DNA of 64,000 nt, taken from NCBI RefSeq assembly GCF_003815035.1, contig NZ_RKRK01000004.1:62001-126000 (forward strand), read 5' to 3'. Below, piece by piece: positions 12,598 to 22,230 of this stretch; within the stretch, counting starts at the first letter, position 1; each line of letters starts with the position of its first letter. The DNA is from Abyssicoccus albus. Its GTDB lineage: Bacteria > Bacillota > Bacilli > Staphylococcales > Abyssicoccaceae. The notes under the pieces are model-generated. The model was not told the origin of the DNA. It was given only the letters and a program-made list of their open reading frames with translations, and made no database searches. A program made the translations under genes and the position numbers.

Positions 12598-13782
12598 ATG
12601 CACTTCAAACGTATCTTCTATATATTGTCGTTAACCGTGATCACTTCTGGATTATCACAAGGCATGTTATTACCACTCATTTCAATCATTTTTGATCAAC
12701 GTGGTATTCCAGCAGAATTAAACGGCTTACATGCAACAGGTTTATACATAGGAATTTTAGTTACTTCATTATTTATAGAAATTCCATTACAACGTTTTGG
12801 TTATATGAAGTTAATCGTTTCTGGTGGATTTATTGTCACCGTATCGCTATTACTTTTCCCTTTTTTAGATAATATTTGGATATGGTTTGTCTTAAGGTTA
12901 TTCATCGGTATCGGTGATAATATGTTGCACTTTGCTTCCCAAACGTGGGTTACACATATTATTCCTAAACCAAAACTCGGACGATATATTTCATTGTATG
13001 GATTATGTTTCTCTGGTGGATTCATGCTTGGGCCTTTGCTCACTCAGCTAAGTGAGATCAATCTTGCATTACCATTCATTGTATCAAGTGTTCTAACATT
13101 ATTGAGTTGGATTGGTGTTGTGTTTATTGGACAGTATGCACCAGCGACAATGAATGAATATCAATCGATTAGAAGGACTTTCATTAAATTCCGTGAAACA
13201 TTAAAAGTGAGTTGGATTGCCTTCTTATTTCCGATGTTATATGGCATATTAGAATCATCTTTGAGCAGTAACTTTCCAGTCTTTGCATTGCATTATGACG
13301 TTTCTATTGTATGGATTTCTTATATTATTGCGGCGTTCTCACTTGGGTCGATTATATTTCAATATCCAATTGGTACGTTAAGTGATTCTGTGAGTCGTAA
13401 ATCATTAATGATTTGCTTGTTAGTTTTTGGAGCGGGTGTTGTGTTTTTAGGTGAGTTTTTCATGCATTCACCCATTTTATTATTACTACTATTTATTGTG
13501 ATTGGCGCTTTATTAGGATCAATGTTTTCACTCGGTATGAGTTTTATGGCAGAGATCACACCGAAAGACATGCTTCCAAGTGGGAATTTACTATGTGGTA
13601 TTGCCTTTAGTATCGGAAGCATGTTCGCACCTTACATTGGCGGGGTTGTCATCGAACAGTCCAATCATACAGTATACTTTACATTCATTTCTATACTGAT
13701 CATTATTATATTGTTGTTACTACTGATTTATCCATATGAGAAAATTAAACAAATTCAATTGAAGAAGATGGAGCATGAATAA
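12598..13782 (+). CDS. Major facilitator superfamily transporter
   Basis: A 394-residue protein with about 12 membrane helices. It carries the MFS loop 2-3 region and the helix 4-5 segment RLFIGIGDNMLHFASQTWV. The second half repeats the fold, with GTLSDSVSRKSL as its loop 8-9 motif (the GxxxDrxgRk type). ATG at 12598 follows AGAGGGGGCT. It is divergent from pncB, so export or import of a pyridine compound is possible, but the sequence does not name a substrate. Confidence 0.8.
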   Translation: MHFKRIFYILSLTVITSGLSQGMLLPLISIIFDQRGIPAELNGLHATGLYIGILVTSLFIEIPLQRFGYMKLIVSGGFIVTVSLLLFPFLDNIWIWFVLRLFIGIGDNMLHFASQTWVTHIIPKPKLGRYISLYGLCFSGGFMLGPLLTQLSEINLALPFIVSSVLTLLSWIGVVFIGQYAPATMNEYQSIRRTFIKFRETLKVSWIAFLFPMLYGILESSLSSNFPVFALHYDVSIVWISYIIAAFSLGSIIFQYPIGTLSDSVSRKSLMICLLVFGAGVVFLGEFFMHSPILLLLLFIVIGALLGSMFSLGMSFMAEITPKDMLPSGNLLCGIAFSIGSMFAPYIGGVVIEQSNHTVYFTFISILIIIILLLLLIYPYEKIKQIQLKKMEHE

Positions 13783-13847
13783 AACAATTTCATTCTAGAA
13801 CAATTTTTGGTACGATTTGTATGACTTTAATTTCGAGGAGAGATACT

Positions 13848-14774
13848 ATGACAAAACTATTAGTTTTTGGACATCAAAGTCCTGATACAGATACAATTAC
13901 TTCAGCGATTGTATATTCACACTTAAAGCAATCGATTGGTGAAGAAGCAGAAGCGGTTCGTTTAGGTGAAATTAATCAAGAAACACAGTATGCATTGGAT
14001 TACTTCGAGGTTGAAGCTCCAAGATTACTAGAAGATATGAAAGCTGACCATCAAGATGTTGTATTAGTCGATCATAACGAGTTTCAACAATCAGCTGTCA
14101 ATATTAAAGAGTTAACAATACACGGTGTTATTGACCACCATCGTGTGTCAAACTTCGAAACTGAAGGACCACTCTATATGAGAATAGAGCCAGTTGGATG
14201 TACAGCAACTGTGCTTTACACGATTTACAAAGAACATCAAGTTGAAATCCCTCAACATATTGCAGGATTAATGTTATCAGCCATTATTTCTGATACATTA
14301 TTACTTAAATCACCAACATGCACTGAGCGTGACATTGAAGTTGCCAATCAACTTGCAAAAATTGCTGACGTTGACATCAACACATACGGGTTTGAAATGT
14401 TGAAAAAAGGTGCATCAATTGACGGAATGAGTGCTGCAGATATTGTTGGAAACGATGCCAAATCATTTGAATTAAATGGTCATACTGTACGCATTGCTCA
14501 AATCAACACTGTTGACCCTGTCGAAATCTTAGCATTAAAAGATGACTTACTACAAAACATCGATGAACGTATCGAGCGTGACAATTACGACTTATATATG
14601 CTTGTCATTACAAATATTCTTGATAATGACTCAATTGTATTAACTAAAGGATTAACAGACAAAGTGGACGCTGCGTTTGACGTTAAAGTTGAAGATTCTG
14701 AGGCGCTCTTAAAAGATGTTGTATCACGTAAAAAACAAATTGTACCACCGTTAACGAACGCGTTTAACGCTTAA
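13848..14774 (+). CDS. ppaC: Manganese-dependent inorganic pyrophosphatase PpaC
   Basis: Family II pyrophosphatase that splits PPi to phosphate in the cytosol. The 308-residue protein starts MTKLLVFGHQSPDTDT with the His and Asp metal ligands. It has VLVDHNE, the DHH-family motif VIDHHRV, and the C-terminal substrate-binding SRKKQIVPPL. The ATG at 13848 is chosen because GAGGAGAGATACT precedes it. The reading frame is open upstream but has no good site there. Confidence 0.96.
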   Translation: MTKLLVFGHQSPDTDTITSAIVYSHLKQSIGEEAEAVRLGEINQETQYALDYFEVEAPRLLEDMKADHQDVVLVDHNEFQQSAVNIKELTIHGVIDHHRVSNFETEGPLYMRIEPVGCTATVLYTIYKEHQVEIPQHIAGLMLSAIISDTLLLKSPTCTERDIEVANQLAKIADVDINTYGFEMLKKGASIDGMSAADIVGNDAKSFELNGHTVRIAQINTVDPVEILALKDDLLQNIDERIERDNYDLYMLVITNILDNDSIVLTKGLTDKVDAAFDVKVEDSEALLKDVVSRKKQIVPPLTNAFNA

Positions 14775-14810
14775 TCTAACATTATACATTTACTAAAAAA
14801 GATAAAATAT

Positions 14811-14842
14811 AGGACCTAATCAAAATGAGTTGATTAGGTCCT
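14811..14842. terminator. Bidirectional terminator between ppaC and the lactonase gene
   Basis: A 12-bp perfect stem AGGACCTAATCA / TGATTAGGTCCT with an 8-nt loop, located between two convergent genes. Confidence 0.75.
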
Positions 14843-14854
14843 ATTCATAATTCT

Positions 14855-15856
14855 TTAAGTAAACATTACACACACCGCTTCAGGGACGTGTACTTCATCT
14901 TCTAACTTTTGAAGCCTTCCAGTAACTTCATCACGCTTAAACGTAGTCACATTATCACTCTTTTCATGCGCGACAATTAAATATTGATCATCTTTAGTAA
15001 TATTGAAGTCTCGAGGCCAATCCCCACCAGTCGATACGATATCAATCAAGTTCAACTCTGCCCCATTCACTCCAAAAATGGCGATCGATTGATGACCTCT
15101 ATTCGATGCATATAAATGCTTCCCGTCATGAGACAATCGAACCGCCGCACCTTGTGAATGCCCTGTATACTCTACCGGTAATGTTGAATGACGTTCAATC
15201 ATTTCAAAAGATCCTTCTCGATAACGATAAACAAGGATTTCATTCGATAGTTCTGTAAATACATAAGCAATATCCCCATTTGCATTCCAGGCGATATGTC
15301 GTGGACCTGCACCTTCTGGGACATCAAATGATTGAATAAGATTCAAATGCTCATCTTCTATCGTAAACGTCAATAGTTTATCCGCCCCTAAATCTACTCC
15401 AATAATATAACCATCTGGTGCCTCATCTAAAAAATGTGTATGCGCCGTATCTTGACGTTCATGCGGCCCATTCCCACTCACTTTATAGACATCCACTCGA
15501 TCATGGATAGAACCATCTTCATTTAACTTATACAGTCTACACTCACCGTCACCATAGCTCGCTTCAAGTACATATCGTTGGTCTTTCGTCACAGCTAAAT
15601 AACATCCAGAGCCACACGGATATAAACAATCATTTAACTTATTATGCGTCGATCTATCATATGCGACAATCCCTGAGTGTTCTCCTTTATAAATTGCATA
15701 TATCGCCTGATCAGTATGCGCTAAATACGTTGAATTAGCTAATGAATCTACGACTTCTACCGATTCAATGATGCCTTTTTTTTCATTAAAATCAAACTGA
15801 TAAAACCCTTCACCGTCTCGTTTCGTATACGTTCCAAAGTAACCTTTCATTGTCAT
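14855..15856 (-). CDS. Lactonase family protein (6-phosphogluconolactonase-type seven-bladed propeller)
   Basis: A 333-residue beta-propeller of the YbhE/Pgl lactonase family, which may hydrolyse 6-phosphogluconolactone in the pentose phosphate pathway. Supporting segments are GYFGTYTKRDGEGFYQFDF at the N-terminus, GSGCYLAVTKDQRYVLEASYGDG, NGPHERQDTAHTHF with clustered His, GAGPRHIAWN, LYASNRGHQSIAIF and GDWPRDFNI. ATG at 15856 follows AAAGGTGGTACACCA. The family is clear; the physiological lactone is inferred. Confidence 0.88.
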   Translation of the reverse strand: MTMKGYFGTYTKRDGEGFYQFDFNEKKGIIESVEVVDSLANSTYLAHTDQAIYAIYKGEHSGIVAYDRSTHNKLNDCLYPCGSGCYLAVTKDQRYVLEASYGDGECRLYKLNEDGSIHDRVDVYKVSGNGPHERQDTAHTHFLDEAPDGYIIGVDLGADKLLTFTIEDEHLNLIQSFDVPEGAGPRHIAWNANGDIAYVFTELSNEILVYRYREGSFEMIERHSTLPVEYTGHSQGAAVRLSHDGKHLYASNRGHQSIAIFGVNGAELNLIDIVSTGGDWPRDFNITKDDQYLIVAHEKSDNVTTFKRDEVTGRLQKLEDEVHVPEAVCVMFT

Positions 15857-15940
15857 TGGTGTACCACCTTTCCTTTATGACCATGTATTAATTGTGATTA
15901 GTTACATTATACATTCTACATATAAAATACGAAATAATAG

Positions 15941-15969
15941 TTGAAAAAAAGAACGTATGTTCGTATAAT
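15941..15969 (+). promoter_or_regulatory. SOS promoter with LexA box upstream of the yolD-like gene
   Basis: -35 TTGAAA (15941-15946), a 17-nt spacer and -10 TATAAT (15964-15969). Between them lies AGAACGTATGTTCG (15950-15963), one base from the Gram-positive LexA/DinR consensus CGAACRNRYGTTCG. LexA bound here would block polymerase directly. Confidence 0.82.
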
Positions 15970-15994
15970 ATACATACAGAAATGAGGTGTCTTT

Positions 15995-16393
15995 ATGAAT
16001 CATCTTGACTACCGAATGCTTCCAATTCATCAATTAAACTCTAATATTCCAAAAGGTCGAAAAATGATCAAATGGGCTCCTTTTGCAACGATGCCTGAGC
16101 TCTTTAAAAGCTTAAAACATACACAGTATGAGCAAACTAAAAAACCTCGTCCAATACTAACTGATGATAGATTAAATATTATCAATCAACAATTGGACGA
16201 GGCTATACGAACGACATCATATATCGCATTACAGTATTACCATGACGGATTCATTCATTACACAGAAATGTATATAGAATCCATCGATCGATTTGCAGAA
16301 TTCATTATCGGTAGACAATTCAATCATGATGAAGTATCGTTTGTCCCATTCATAGATGTCGTTTCCATCGATGTATTACCTGCACCAGATTGA
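15995..16393 (+). CDS. YolD-like family protein, SOS-controlled
   Basis: A 132-residue protein with the YolD-family pattern: GRKMIKWAPFATMPE, then RPILTDDRLNIINQQLDEA and the conserved YYHDGFIHYTEMYIESIDRFAEFIIG. YolD proteins are often encoded beside Y-family UmuC/ImuB-like polymerases and are linked to DNA-damage responses. Here no polymerase gene is adjacent. ATG at 15995 follows GAGGTG. The last 70 nt overlap, in antisense, the end of the convergent drug exporter gene. Confidence 0.85.
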   Translation: MNHLDYRMLPIHQLNSNIPKGRKMIKWAPFATMPELFKSLKHTQYEQTKKPRPILTDDRLNIINQQLDEAIRTTSYIALQYYHDGFIHYTEMYIESIDRFAEFIIGRQFNHDEVSFVPFIDVVSIDVLPAPD

Positions 16394-17808
16394 TATACCG
16401 TTGCTCTTGTCAATCTTAGTGAGCATAATAGAGCAATGAAAACTAATGCCATGCCGAAATAATAAGAATAATGTATTCCTTCGGTCATAGCCATATGAAC
16501 TTGCTCAGTCGTCGGTGAAGCGATTCCTTCTAACGCGCGTTCTTTACCTTTCGTCATAATCGTGACAAATATACTCACACCAAGTGCTCCAGCAATCGGC
16601 TGCATCGTATTAATAATCGCTGTACCATGCGGATACATTGACTCAGGTAGCTCATTCATCCCATTCGTATTAGCAGGCATAAGTGTTGCAGAAATGGCTA
16701 GCATTAACACCATATAAACGAGTATAAATACCCACATTGAAATGCCTGGGTGAATCGTGCTATAGAAGAACATGACAAGGAGCAACACAATCGTACCTGG
16801 TATAATCATTTTACGAGGTCCTAATTTATCAAAGATACCACCCATAACAGGTGACATTAATCCATTTAATAAAGCGCCCGGTAATAGTATAATCCCTGCT
16901 ATTTTAGCACTAAATTCCATCGGTCCTTGTAAATACATCGGCATCACGATTTCAGAAGCCATCATCGCCATGACAACAATAATAAAAATGATCGTACCGT
17001 ATTTGTAATTTTTATACTTAAATACTGAGAAATCCAAAATAGGTACATCTAGTTTAAATTGCCTTATGACAAATAACGCCAACATTACAAGCCCTAAAAT
17101 GATGTATGCGATAAACCATGGATTAAATGACGCACCTTCTTGTTGATTCCCGATACTTGAGAATGAAAAGATAATTAAGAAAATCCCAAATGAACTTAAC
17201 CCAACAGAAAGCCAATCAATCTTAGGCTTGGTCACTTCTCCAACATTCTCTAGAAATCGATAACCGAAATAAATAGCAAATAAAGTGAACGGTACAACGA
17301 GTAAAAATAAATAGCGCCAGCCAAACAAATCTACAATAACACCTGATAATGTTGGACCTAGCGCTGGCGCAAACATGATCACCATTCCAAAGAAGCCCAT
17401 CACACGGCCACGCACACTCGGTTCATAAATGAGTAGCATCGTATTCATTACAACAGGTATTAATAAACCTGTCCCAACGGCCTGAATCATTCGACCTGTT
17501 AGTAACATTGGAAAGTTAACGCTTAATCCAGCAATTAATGTTCCAAGTGTAAAGATAGATAACACACCGATAAATAATTGTCGTGTTGTAAACCATTGGA
17601 TAATCAACGCAGATAAAGGCATCACAACACCCATCACGAGCATAAATCCAGTTGCCATCCATTGAACCGTTGGTGCGGAAATATTAAATACATCCATCAA
17701 CTCAACGAGTGCGATGTTTAGTAAAGTTTCATTTAAAATCGCAAAAAACGCACCAATCAATAAACTGATCGTAATCATTTTGCGATTTACACTTTGTTTC
17801 TCAATCAT
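16324..17808 (-). CDS. EmrB/QacA-type (DHA2) 14-TM drug efflux transporter
   Basis: A proton-antiport exporter of about 494 residues with 14 predicted membrane helices. Motif C-like GMVIMFAPALGPTLSGVIVDLFGWRYLF and the motif D1-like start FFAILNETLLNIALVELMD identify the DHA2 family. It is near MdeA/LmrB-type pumps, but the drug range cannot be read. The start is ATG at 17808; a TTG one codon earlier (17811) has slightly better spacing to AAAGGTG. The 3' end overlaps the SOS yolD gene. Confidence 0.87.
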   Translation of the reverse strand: MIEKQSVNRKMITISLLIGAFFAILNETLLNIALVELMDVFNISAPTVQWMATGFMLVMGVVMPLSALIIQWFTTRQLFIGVLSIFTLGTLIAGLSVNFPMLLTGRMIQAVGTGLLIPVVMNTMLLIYEPSVRGRVMGFFGMVIMFAPALGPTLSGVIVDLFGWRYLFLLVVPFTLFAIYFGYRFLENVGEVTKPKIDWLSVGLSSFGIFLIIFSFSSIGNQQEGASFNPWFIAYIILGLVMLALFVIRQFKLDVPILDFSVFKYKNYKYGTIIFIIVVMAMMASEIVMPMYLQGPMEFSAKIAGIILLPGALLNGLMSPVMGGIFDKLGPRKMIIPGTIVLLLVMFFYSTIHPGISMWVFILVYMVLMLAISATLMPANTNGMNELPESMYPHGTAIINTMQPIAGALGVSIFVTIMTKGKERALEGIASPTTEQVHMAMTEGIHYSYYFGMALVFIALLCSLRLTRATVYQSGAGNTSMETTSMNGTNDTSS

Positions 17809-17886
17809 CAAGACAACACACCTTTTACATTAAAATTGTATTACAGATTTTCAAATTATATATTAATTAACTGATTGAACACAATA

Positions 17887-18342
17887 TTAATGCTCGTATC
17901 TCTCAATGATTTGTAACAATTTCTTTTTAAACATATTTTTATCTTGAGTTGTTAACTTCTTAGGCCCCTTTATGCGGGATTTTTGATGTTGACGTCTGAT
18001 TTTCGCACTTTCATATCGTTGGATTAATAATCGATCTATATTATCATGATCAATTATTAATCCCGTATGATGTACAACAATTACATTTTTATTAAGTAAA
18101 AGAGAAGCTAAACCATAGTCTTGAGTAATCACGATATCGTGCATTAAACTATTTTTGACGATTTCAAAATCGACCGCATCAGGTCCATCATCAACGTATT
18201 TCATCGTGACAAATGAAGGATACTCTGACGTTGTATAGTGATGATAACTTCTTACAATCGTCACTACACAATTACGATATTGAGCACAATCGATTACTTC
18301 TGAAATCACCGGACACGCATCACCATCCACAATAATATTCAT
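17887..18342 (-). CDS. YaiI/YqxD family protein (DUF188, PIN-like)
   Basis: A 151-residue protein beginning MNIIVDGDACPVISEVIDCA, the conserved acidic start of the UPF0178/DUF188 family. VDDGPDAVDFEIV, VITQDYGLASLLL and NVIVVHHTG follow. The acidic pattern resembles PIN-type nucleases, but activity has not been established for the family. ATG at 18342 follows AAAGGGGTTATTGT. Confidence 0.88.
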   Translation of the reverse strand: MNIIVDGDACPVISEVIDCAQYRNCVVTIVRSYHHYTTSEYPSFVTMKYVDDGPDAVDFEIVKNSLMHDIVITQDYGLASLLLNKNVIVVHHTGLIIDHDNIDRLLIQRYESAKIRRQHQKSRIKGPKKLTTQDKNMFKKKLLQIIERYEH

Positions 18343-18366
18343 ACAATAACCCCTTTCACAAAATAA

Positions 18367-18394
18367 AATAAGGTTATCTAGAGATAACCTTATT
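18367..18394 (-). terminator. Hairpin downstream of the DUF6612-like lipoprotein gene
   Basis: Nearly continuous 28-nt inverted repeat AATAAGGTTATCT / AGATAACCTTATT, followed on the minus strand by TTTATTTTG. It probably ends the lipoprotein transcript and overlaps the ribosome binding region of the next gene. Confidence 0.65.
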
Positions 18395-18414
18395 GAATAA
18401 CACATCTGTATCGA

Positions 18415-19404
18415 TTAATTATTTTTTTCTTCCTTACTTTCTTCTTTACTTTCTTCTTTAGTCGATGAATCTTTAGGTTCTTCCGGTGAACTTTCTTGAT
18501 CTTTCATCAATTGTTCTTTTGATTTTGCATTCTTCGCTTTATCAGGAATTTCAATTGAACCAACTTCTCCATGATTTGAATATTTAATATCACTTTTCGA
18601 AGTAAGTTTTACTGATTCCTCACCTTGTTTAACTGTTAGCTTTGAATCCGTATTAGCAGATTCCAACATAAACTCATCATTAATAACATATTTCACTTCT
18701 CCATTAACATCCTCAATATTCTCCATAGCAGAATCAACCATAGATTTCATACCACTATTTACACTATCCAGCATCTTTTTGAAGTCTTCTTTATTATCAA
18801 ATTTAACAGTAACCTCATACTTACCATCAACTTCCTTTATGTCTCCATCTTTCAAATATTCACTTGCTTCCACAACTTCTTCATAAGTTTGAACATCGGT
18901 AATACCTTTAGGTAAATTTGAATCGTCAGTAATGTCGATGAAATTACCACCTTCGATTTCAGCAACTAATTTATCATCAAAAGTAAGTAACTTCAATTGT
19001 TGTCCTTGCATTTCTAAAGTAGTTATAGAATTCTTTTCTTTACCAACTTCAGTATTCATCTTTGTAACAAACTCTTCTTCGCCAGAAATTGTTGTCGTAG
19101 TCACTTCTGTCGTATAACTATCGACAGCTGCAGACTTCTCTTTAATTTTTTCATAAATTGCCTTTGCATCTTTGATTTTTTCTTTGTCATCAGATGAACT
19201 CTCTTTGTCATCATCTTTTTCTTTTTCATCAGCATCTTCTTCATTTGAATTTTTTTCAGAATCACTTGATGCTTCATTTTTATTAATAGATTCTTCTGTC
19301 GATTGCTCAGTTGTGTTTTCAGAAGTTTCTTTCGACTCGTTTGATTCATTACTACATGATGCTAACATGATCGCTGATATGGATAATATAAATAATTTTT
19401 TCAT
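18415..19404 (-). CDS. Lipoprotein with DUF6612-like (LolA/LppX-fold) domain
   Basis: A 329-residue secreted lipoprotein: signal ending AIMLASC (Cys 17), then a long Ser/Glu/Lys/Asp linker (20-80). The folded domain begins around KDAKAIYEKIKEKSAAVDSY with later segments GQQLKLLTFDDKLVAEIEGG and GEVKYVINDEFMLES. The layout resembles DUF6612/LppX-like lipoproteins of bacilli, which may bind a hydrophobic ligand. The C-terminal tail is charged and low-complexity. Function unknown. Confidence 0.72.
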   Translation of the reverse strand: MKKLFILSISAIMLASCSNESNESKETSENTTEQSTEESINKNEASSDSEKNSNEEDADEKEKDDDKESSSDDKEKIKDAKAIYEKIKEKSAAVDSYTTEVTTTTISGEEEFVTKMNTEVGKEKNSITTLEMQGQQLKLLTFDDKLVAEIEGGNFIDITDDSNLPKGITDVQTYEEVVEASEYLKDGDIKEVDGKYEVTVKFDNKEDFKKMLDSVNSGMKSMVDSAMENIEDVNGEVKYVINDEFMLESANTDSKLTVKQGEESVKLTSKSDIKYSNHGEVGSIEIPDKAKNAKSKEQLMKDQESSPEEPKDSSTKEESKEESKEEKNN

Positions 19405-19513
19405 GTTGAGAACTCCTTTTAGTTATAATTAATTTAAATTGAATTGTTTTCAATAGTGTAACGAGTGCACGCAATAAATTCAAATATTTCATCAATCAAT
19501 AAGAAATTAAGTC

Positions 19514-19547
19514 AAAATGATTCAATCACTATTTATTGAATCATTTT
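19514..19547 (-). terminator. Terminator of the osmoprotectant transporter operon
   Basis: A 12-bp perfect stem AAAATGATTCAA / TTGAATCATTTT with a 10-nt loop, about 50 nt after the stop codon. The T tract on the minus strand is formed by the stem end TTTT. Confidence 0.6.
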
Positions 19548-19595
19548 CAATACATTCTCTTAACATTAAAAATTAATATCCAAAATATAAGTAAA

Positions 19596-21110
19596 TTAGT
19601 CAACTAAGCCTTTAGATTTTAAGAATTCTTCTGATACAGTTGATGCATCTTCACCTTCAATGCCAACTCTATAGTTCATTGCTTGCATTTCTTCTTGTGT
19701 AATTTTACCCGCTAATTGATTTAATGCTTCTTTTATTTCAGGATTGTCTTTAATAAAATTTTCTTTAAATAATGGTGCGCCTTGATATGGTGGGAATAAT
19801 TTCTGATCATCTTCTAACACAACCATATTATATTTCTTTAACTCACCATCTGTTGCATATGCATCAATCAAGTCAATATCTCCACTTTCAATCGCTTGAT
19901 ATCGAATTTTAGGTTCCATCGTATTTACTTCTTCAAAGTTCAAGTTGTATTCCTTTTGAATTCCTTTATAGCCATCTTCTCTATCGTTGAATTCTAATGT
20001 GAATCCTACTTTTATTTCATCTTCTACTTTTTTCAAGTCAGATATTGTTTTTAGTTCATGTTTTTTAGCATATTCTTTTTTTACTGCCAGCGCATACGTA
20101 TTATTGAACTTCATCGGTTTTAGCATTGTCATACCATACTCTTCTTGAAGTGCGTTATTTGCTTGCTCATAAACAGCTTGTTCATCATTTGATGTAGGTG
20201 TCTCTTCGGTAAACGTCGCAAGAACGGTTCCAGTAAATTCTAAATACCCATCAATATCATCATTTTGAAGTGCCTTAAACAAGAAGCTTGTCTTACCTAA
20301 ACCAGGCTTCACTTCAACATTATAATCTGTTTTTTCTTCGATTAATTGCTTGTACATTGATGTAATAATTTCTGGTTCTGCACCGAGTTTCCCTGCTATG
20401 ACAACGTCTTTATCTTTATTAAAGGCAAACATGATTAACATCGTCAATGCGATAATGACAATAAAACTTAACAATGCAATCATCATTGTCTTGAACGATC
20501 GATGTTGTAACCATCTTAAAATTAAATCAAACACAATCGCAAGTACTGCTGCGGGAATTGCACCAAGTAAAATGAGACTTGTATCATTACGGTCAATTCC
20601 AAGCAATATTAAATCACCAAGTCCACCTGCTCCAATAAGTGCAGCAAGTGTTGCTGTTCCAATAATTAATACCATACTGGTACGAATACCTGCCATCACA
20701 ACAGGCATTGCAAGGGGTAATTCAACTTGCAATAATCTTCTTCGGTTATTCATTCCGATACCACGTGCTGCCTCAATTAATGAAGGATCTACTTCTTTAA
20801 TACCTGTATATGTATTTCGAAGTATAGGTAGCAATGCATAAATAACTAACGCTATGATTGCAGGAACTTTACCAATCCCAAACAATGGAATCATCAAACC
20901 TAATATTGCAAGAGAAGGAATTGTCTGCATAATCGCAGTAATGTTAATGACGATTTCAGCAATGGATTTAAATTTCGTTAGTATAATCCCTATTGGAACA
21001 GCAATCAATACAGCAATAAATAGTGAAATTAAGGATAATTGCATATGCTCAACTAATGTATTCCATAATGTATCTTGACGTTCAATAAAGGTTGACCATA
21101 ATTCCATCAT
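19596..21110 (-). CDS. Osmoprotectant ABC transporter permease fused to substrate-binding domain (OpuC/OpuF type)
   Basis: A 504-residue fusion. Residues 1-215 form the permease: MQTIPSLAILGLMIPLFGIG, EAA loop ARGIGMNNRRRLLQVELPLAMPVV, and GAGGLGDLILLGI. A linking helix (about 210-230) leads to an OpuAC-type binding domain (235-504): VVIAGKLGAEPEIIT, GLGKTSFLFKAL, DIDGYLEFTGTVL and DLIDAYATDGELKKY. It should import glycine betaine, choline or carnitine for osmotic protection. ATG at 21110 overlaps the ATPase stop (ATGA) and follows GGAGGTGG. Confidence 0.92.
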   Translation of the reverse strand: MMELWSTFIERQDTLWNTLVEHMQLSLISLFIAVLIAVPIGIILTKFKSIAEIVINITAIMQTIPSLAILGLMIPLFGIGKVPAIIALVIYALLPILRNTYTGIKEVDPSLIEAARGIGMNNRRRLLQVELPLAMPVVMAGIRTSMVLIIGTATLAALIGAGGLGDLILLGIDRNDTSLILLGAIPAAVLAIVFDLILRWLQHRSFKTMMIALLSFIVIIALTMLIMFAFNKDKDVVIAGKLGAEPEIITSMYKQLIEEKTDYNVEVKPGLGKTSFLFKALQNDDIDGYLEFTGTVLATFTEETPTSNDEQAVYEQANNALQEEYGMTMLKPMKFNNTYALAVKKEYAKKHELKTISDLKKVEDEIKVGFTLEFNDREDGYKGIQKEYNLNFEEVNTMEPKIRYQAIESGDIDLIDAYATDGELKKYNMVVLEDDQKLFPPYQGAPLFKENFIKDNPEIKEALNQLAGKITQEEMQAMNYRVGIEGEDASTVSEEFLKSKGLVD

Positions 21111-22078
21111 GATTTACCACCTCCATTTAAGCCATTTTGAGCTAGAAATTCAATCATACTTGACGTTGTAACATAACCAACTAGTTGCTCTTCATCATTG
21201 ACTACAAATATTTTTTCGTTATTTGTTAAATGTTTCAATAAATGATCTAATGGTTCATTGATATTAACAACCATATACTCATTAGATTTAGAACCATAAT
21301 TATTAATATCCTCTTTTAACTCTACTGGTACCATAATATCTTTAGCCGTATGTATTGAATGCTTAGTTCCAATAAATTGTCTAACAAATTCACTTGCTGG
21401 TTGATTCACTAATTCATCTGGCGTTCCAATTTGTTCAATTGCACCATTTTTCAATATACAAATTCTATCAGCAAGTTTCATGGCTTCATCCATATCATGA
21501 GTAACAAATATAATTGTTTTTTTTATTTTCGCTTGTAAATCTAATAAATCTTGTTGTAATGATTCTCGACTAATTGGATCAAGTGCACTAAATGGTTCAT
21601 CCATCAAAATGACGGGTGGATCAGCAGCTAGAGCTCGACATACACCGATTCTTTGCTTCTGCCCGCCAGATAATTCATCAGGATAACGATTCATATATTG
21701 TTTACCTTCTAAGCCGACCATCTCAAGTAATGATTCTACCCGGTCATTGATTCTTTTTTTATCCCAACCTAACATCATTGGAACTTGAGCGATATTGTCA
21801 CGTACAGTCATATGTGGGAATAATGCAATCTGTTGCAGTACATATCCAATGTCAAATCGCATTTTATTTATATTATAATCTGATAACGGTTTATCTTTGA
21901 AATAAATATAACCCGATGTCAACGGAATTAATCGATTGATCATCTTAAGTGTAGTTGTTTTACCACAACCAGACGGACCAACGAGTACAAAGAATTCTCC
22001 TTCTTCAACATTAAAAGATAGCCCATCCACTGCAACTTTATCTCCATATTTTTTTGTTACATTGCTAAATTTAATCAT
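21107..22078 (-). CDS. Osmoprotectant ABC transporter ATPase (OpuCA type) with CBS domain
   Basis: ATPase subunit of the osmolyte importer, 323 residues. Walker A GPSGCGKTTTLKM, Q-loop YVLQQIALFPHMTV, signature LSGGQKQRIGVCRAL and Walker B VILMDEPFSALDP. The C-terminus (about 245-315) is CBS-like: NINEPLDHLLKHLTNNEKIFVVNDEEQLVGYVTTSS. In this family the CBS domains sense ionic strength. ATG at 22078 is preferred after GAGGTGAGCTTTTG; a TTG one codon upstream also fits. It forms a two-gene operon with the fused permease. Confidence 0.93.
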   Translation of the reverse strand: MIKFSNVTKKYGDKVAVDGLSFNVEEGEFFVLVGPSGCGKTTTLKMINRLIPLTSGYIYFKDKPLSDYNINKMRFDIGYVLQQIALFPHMTVRDNIAQVPMMLGWDKKRINDRVESLLEMVGLEGKQYMNRYPDELSGGQKQRIGVCRALAADPPVILMDEPFSALDPISRESLQQDLLDLQAKIKKTIIFVTHDMDEAMKLADRICILKNGAIEQIGTPDELVNQPASEFVRQFIGTKHSIHTAKDIMVPVELKEDINNYGSKSNEYMVVNINEPLDHLLKHLTNNEKIFVVNDEEQLVGYVTTSSMIEFLAQNGLNGGGKS

Positions 22079-22230
22079 CAAAAGCTCACCTCATATACTC
22101 ATTCAACCACATCTAAATATTGATTACTATTAATGGATACTTAATTTATGTATAGTTTTCTAATCATTTATAATTTCTATATATAACCTTTATAAGTATT
22201 CCCTATTTGAAAATAATTAACCTTTATATA

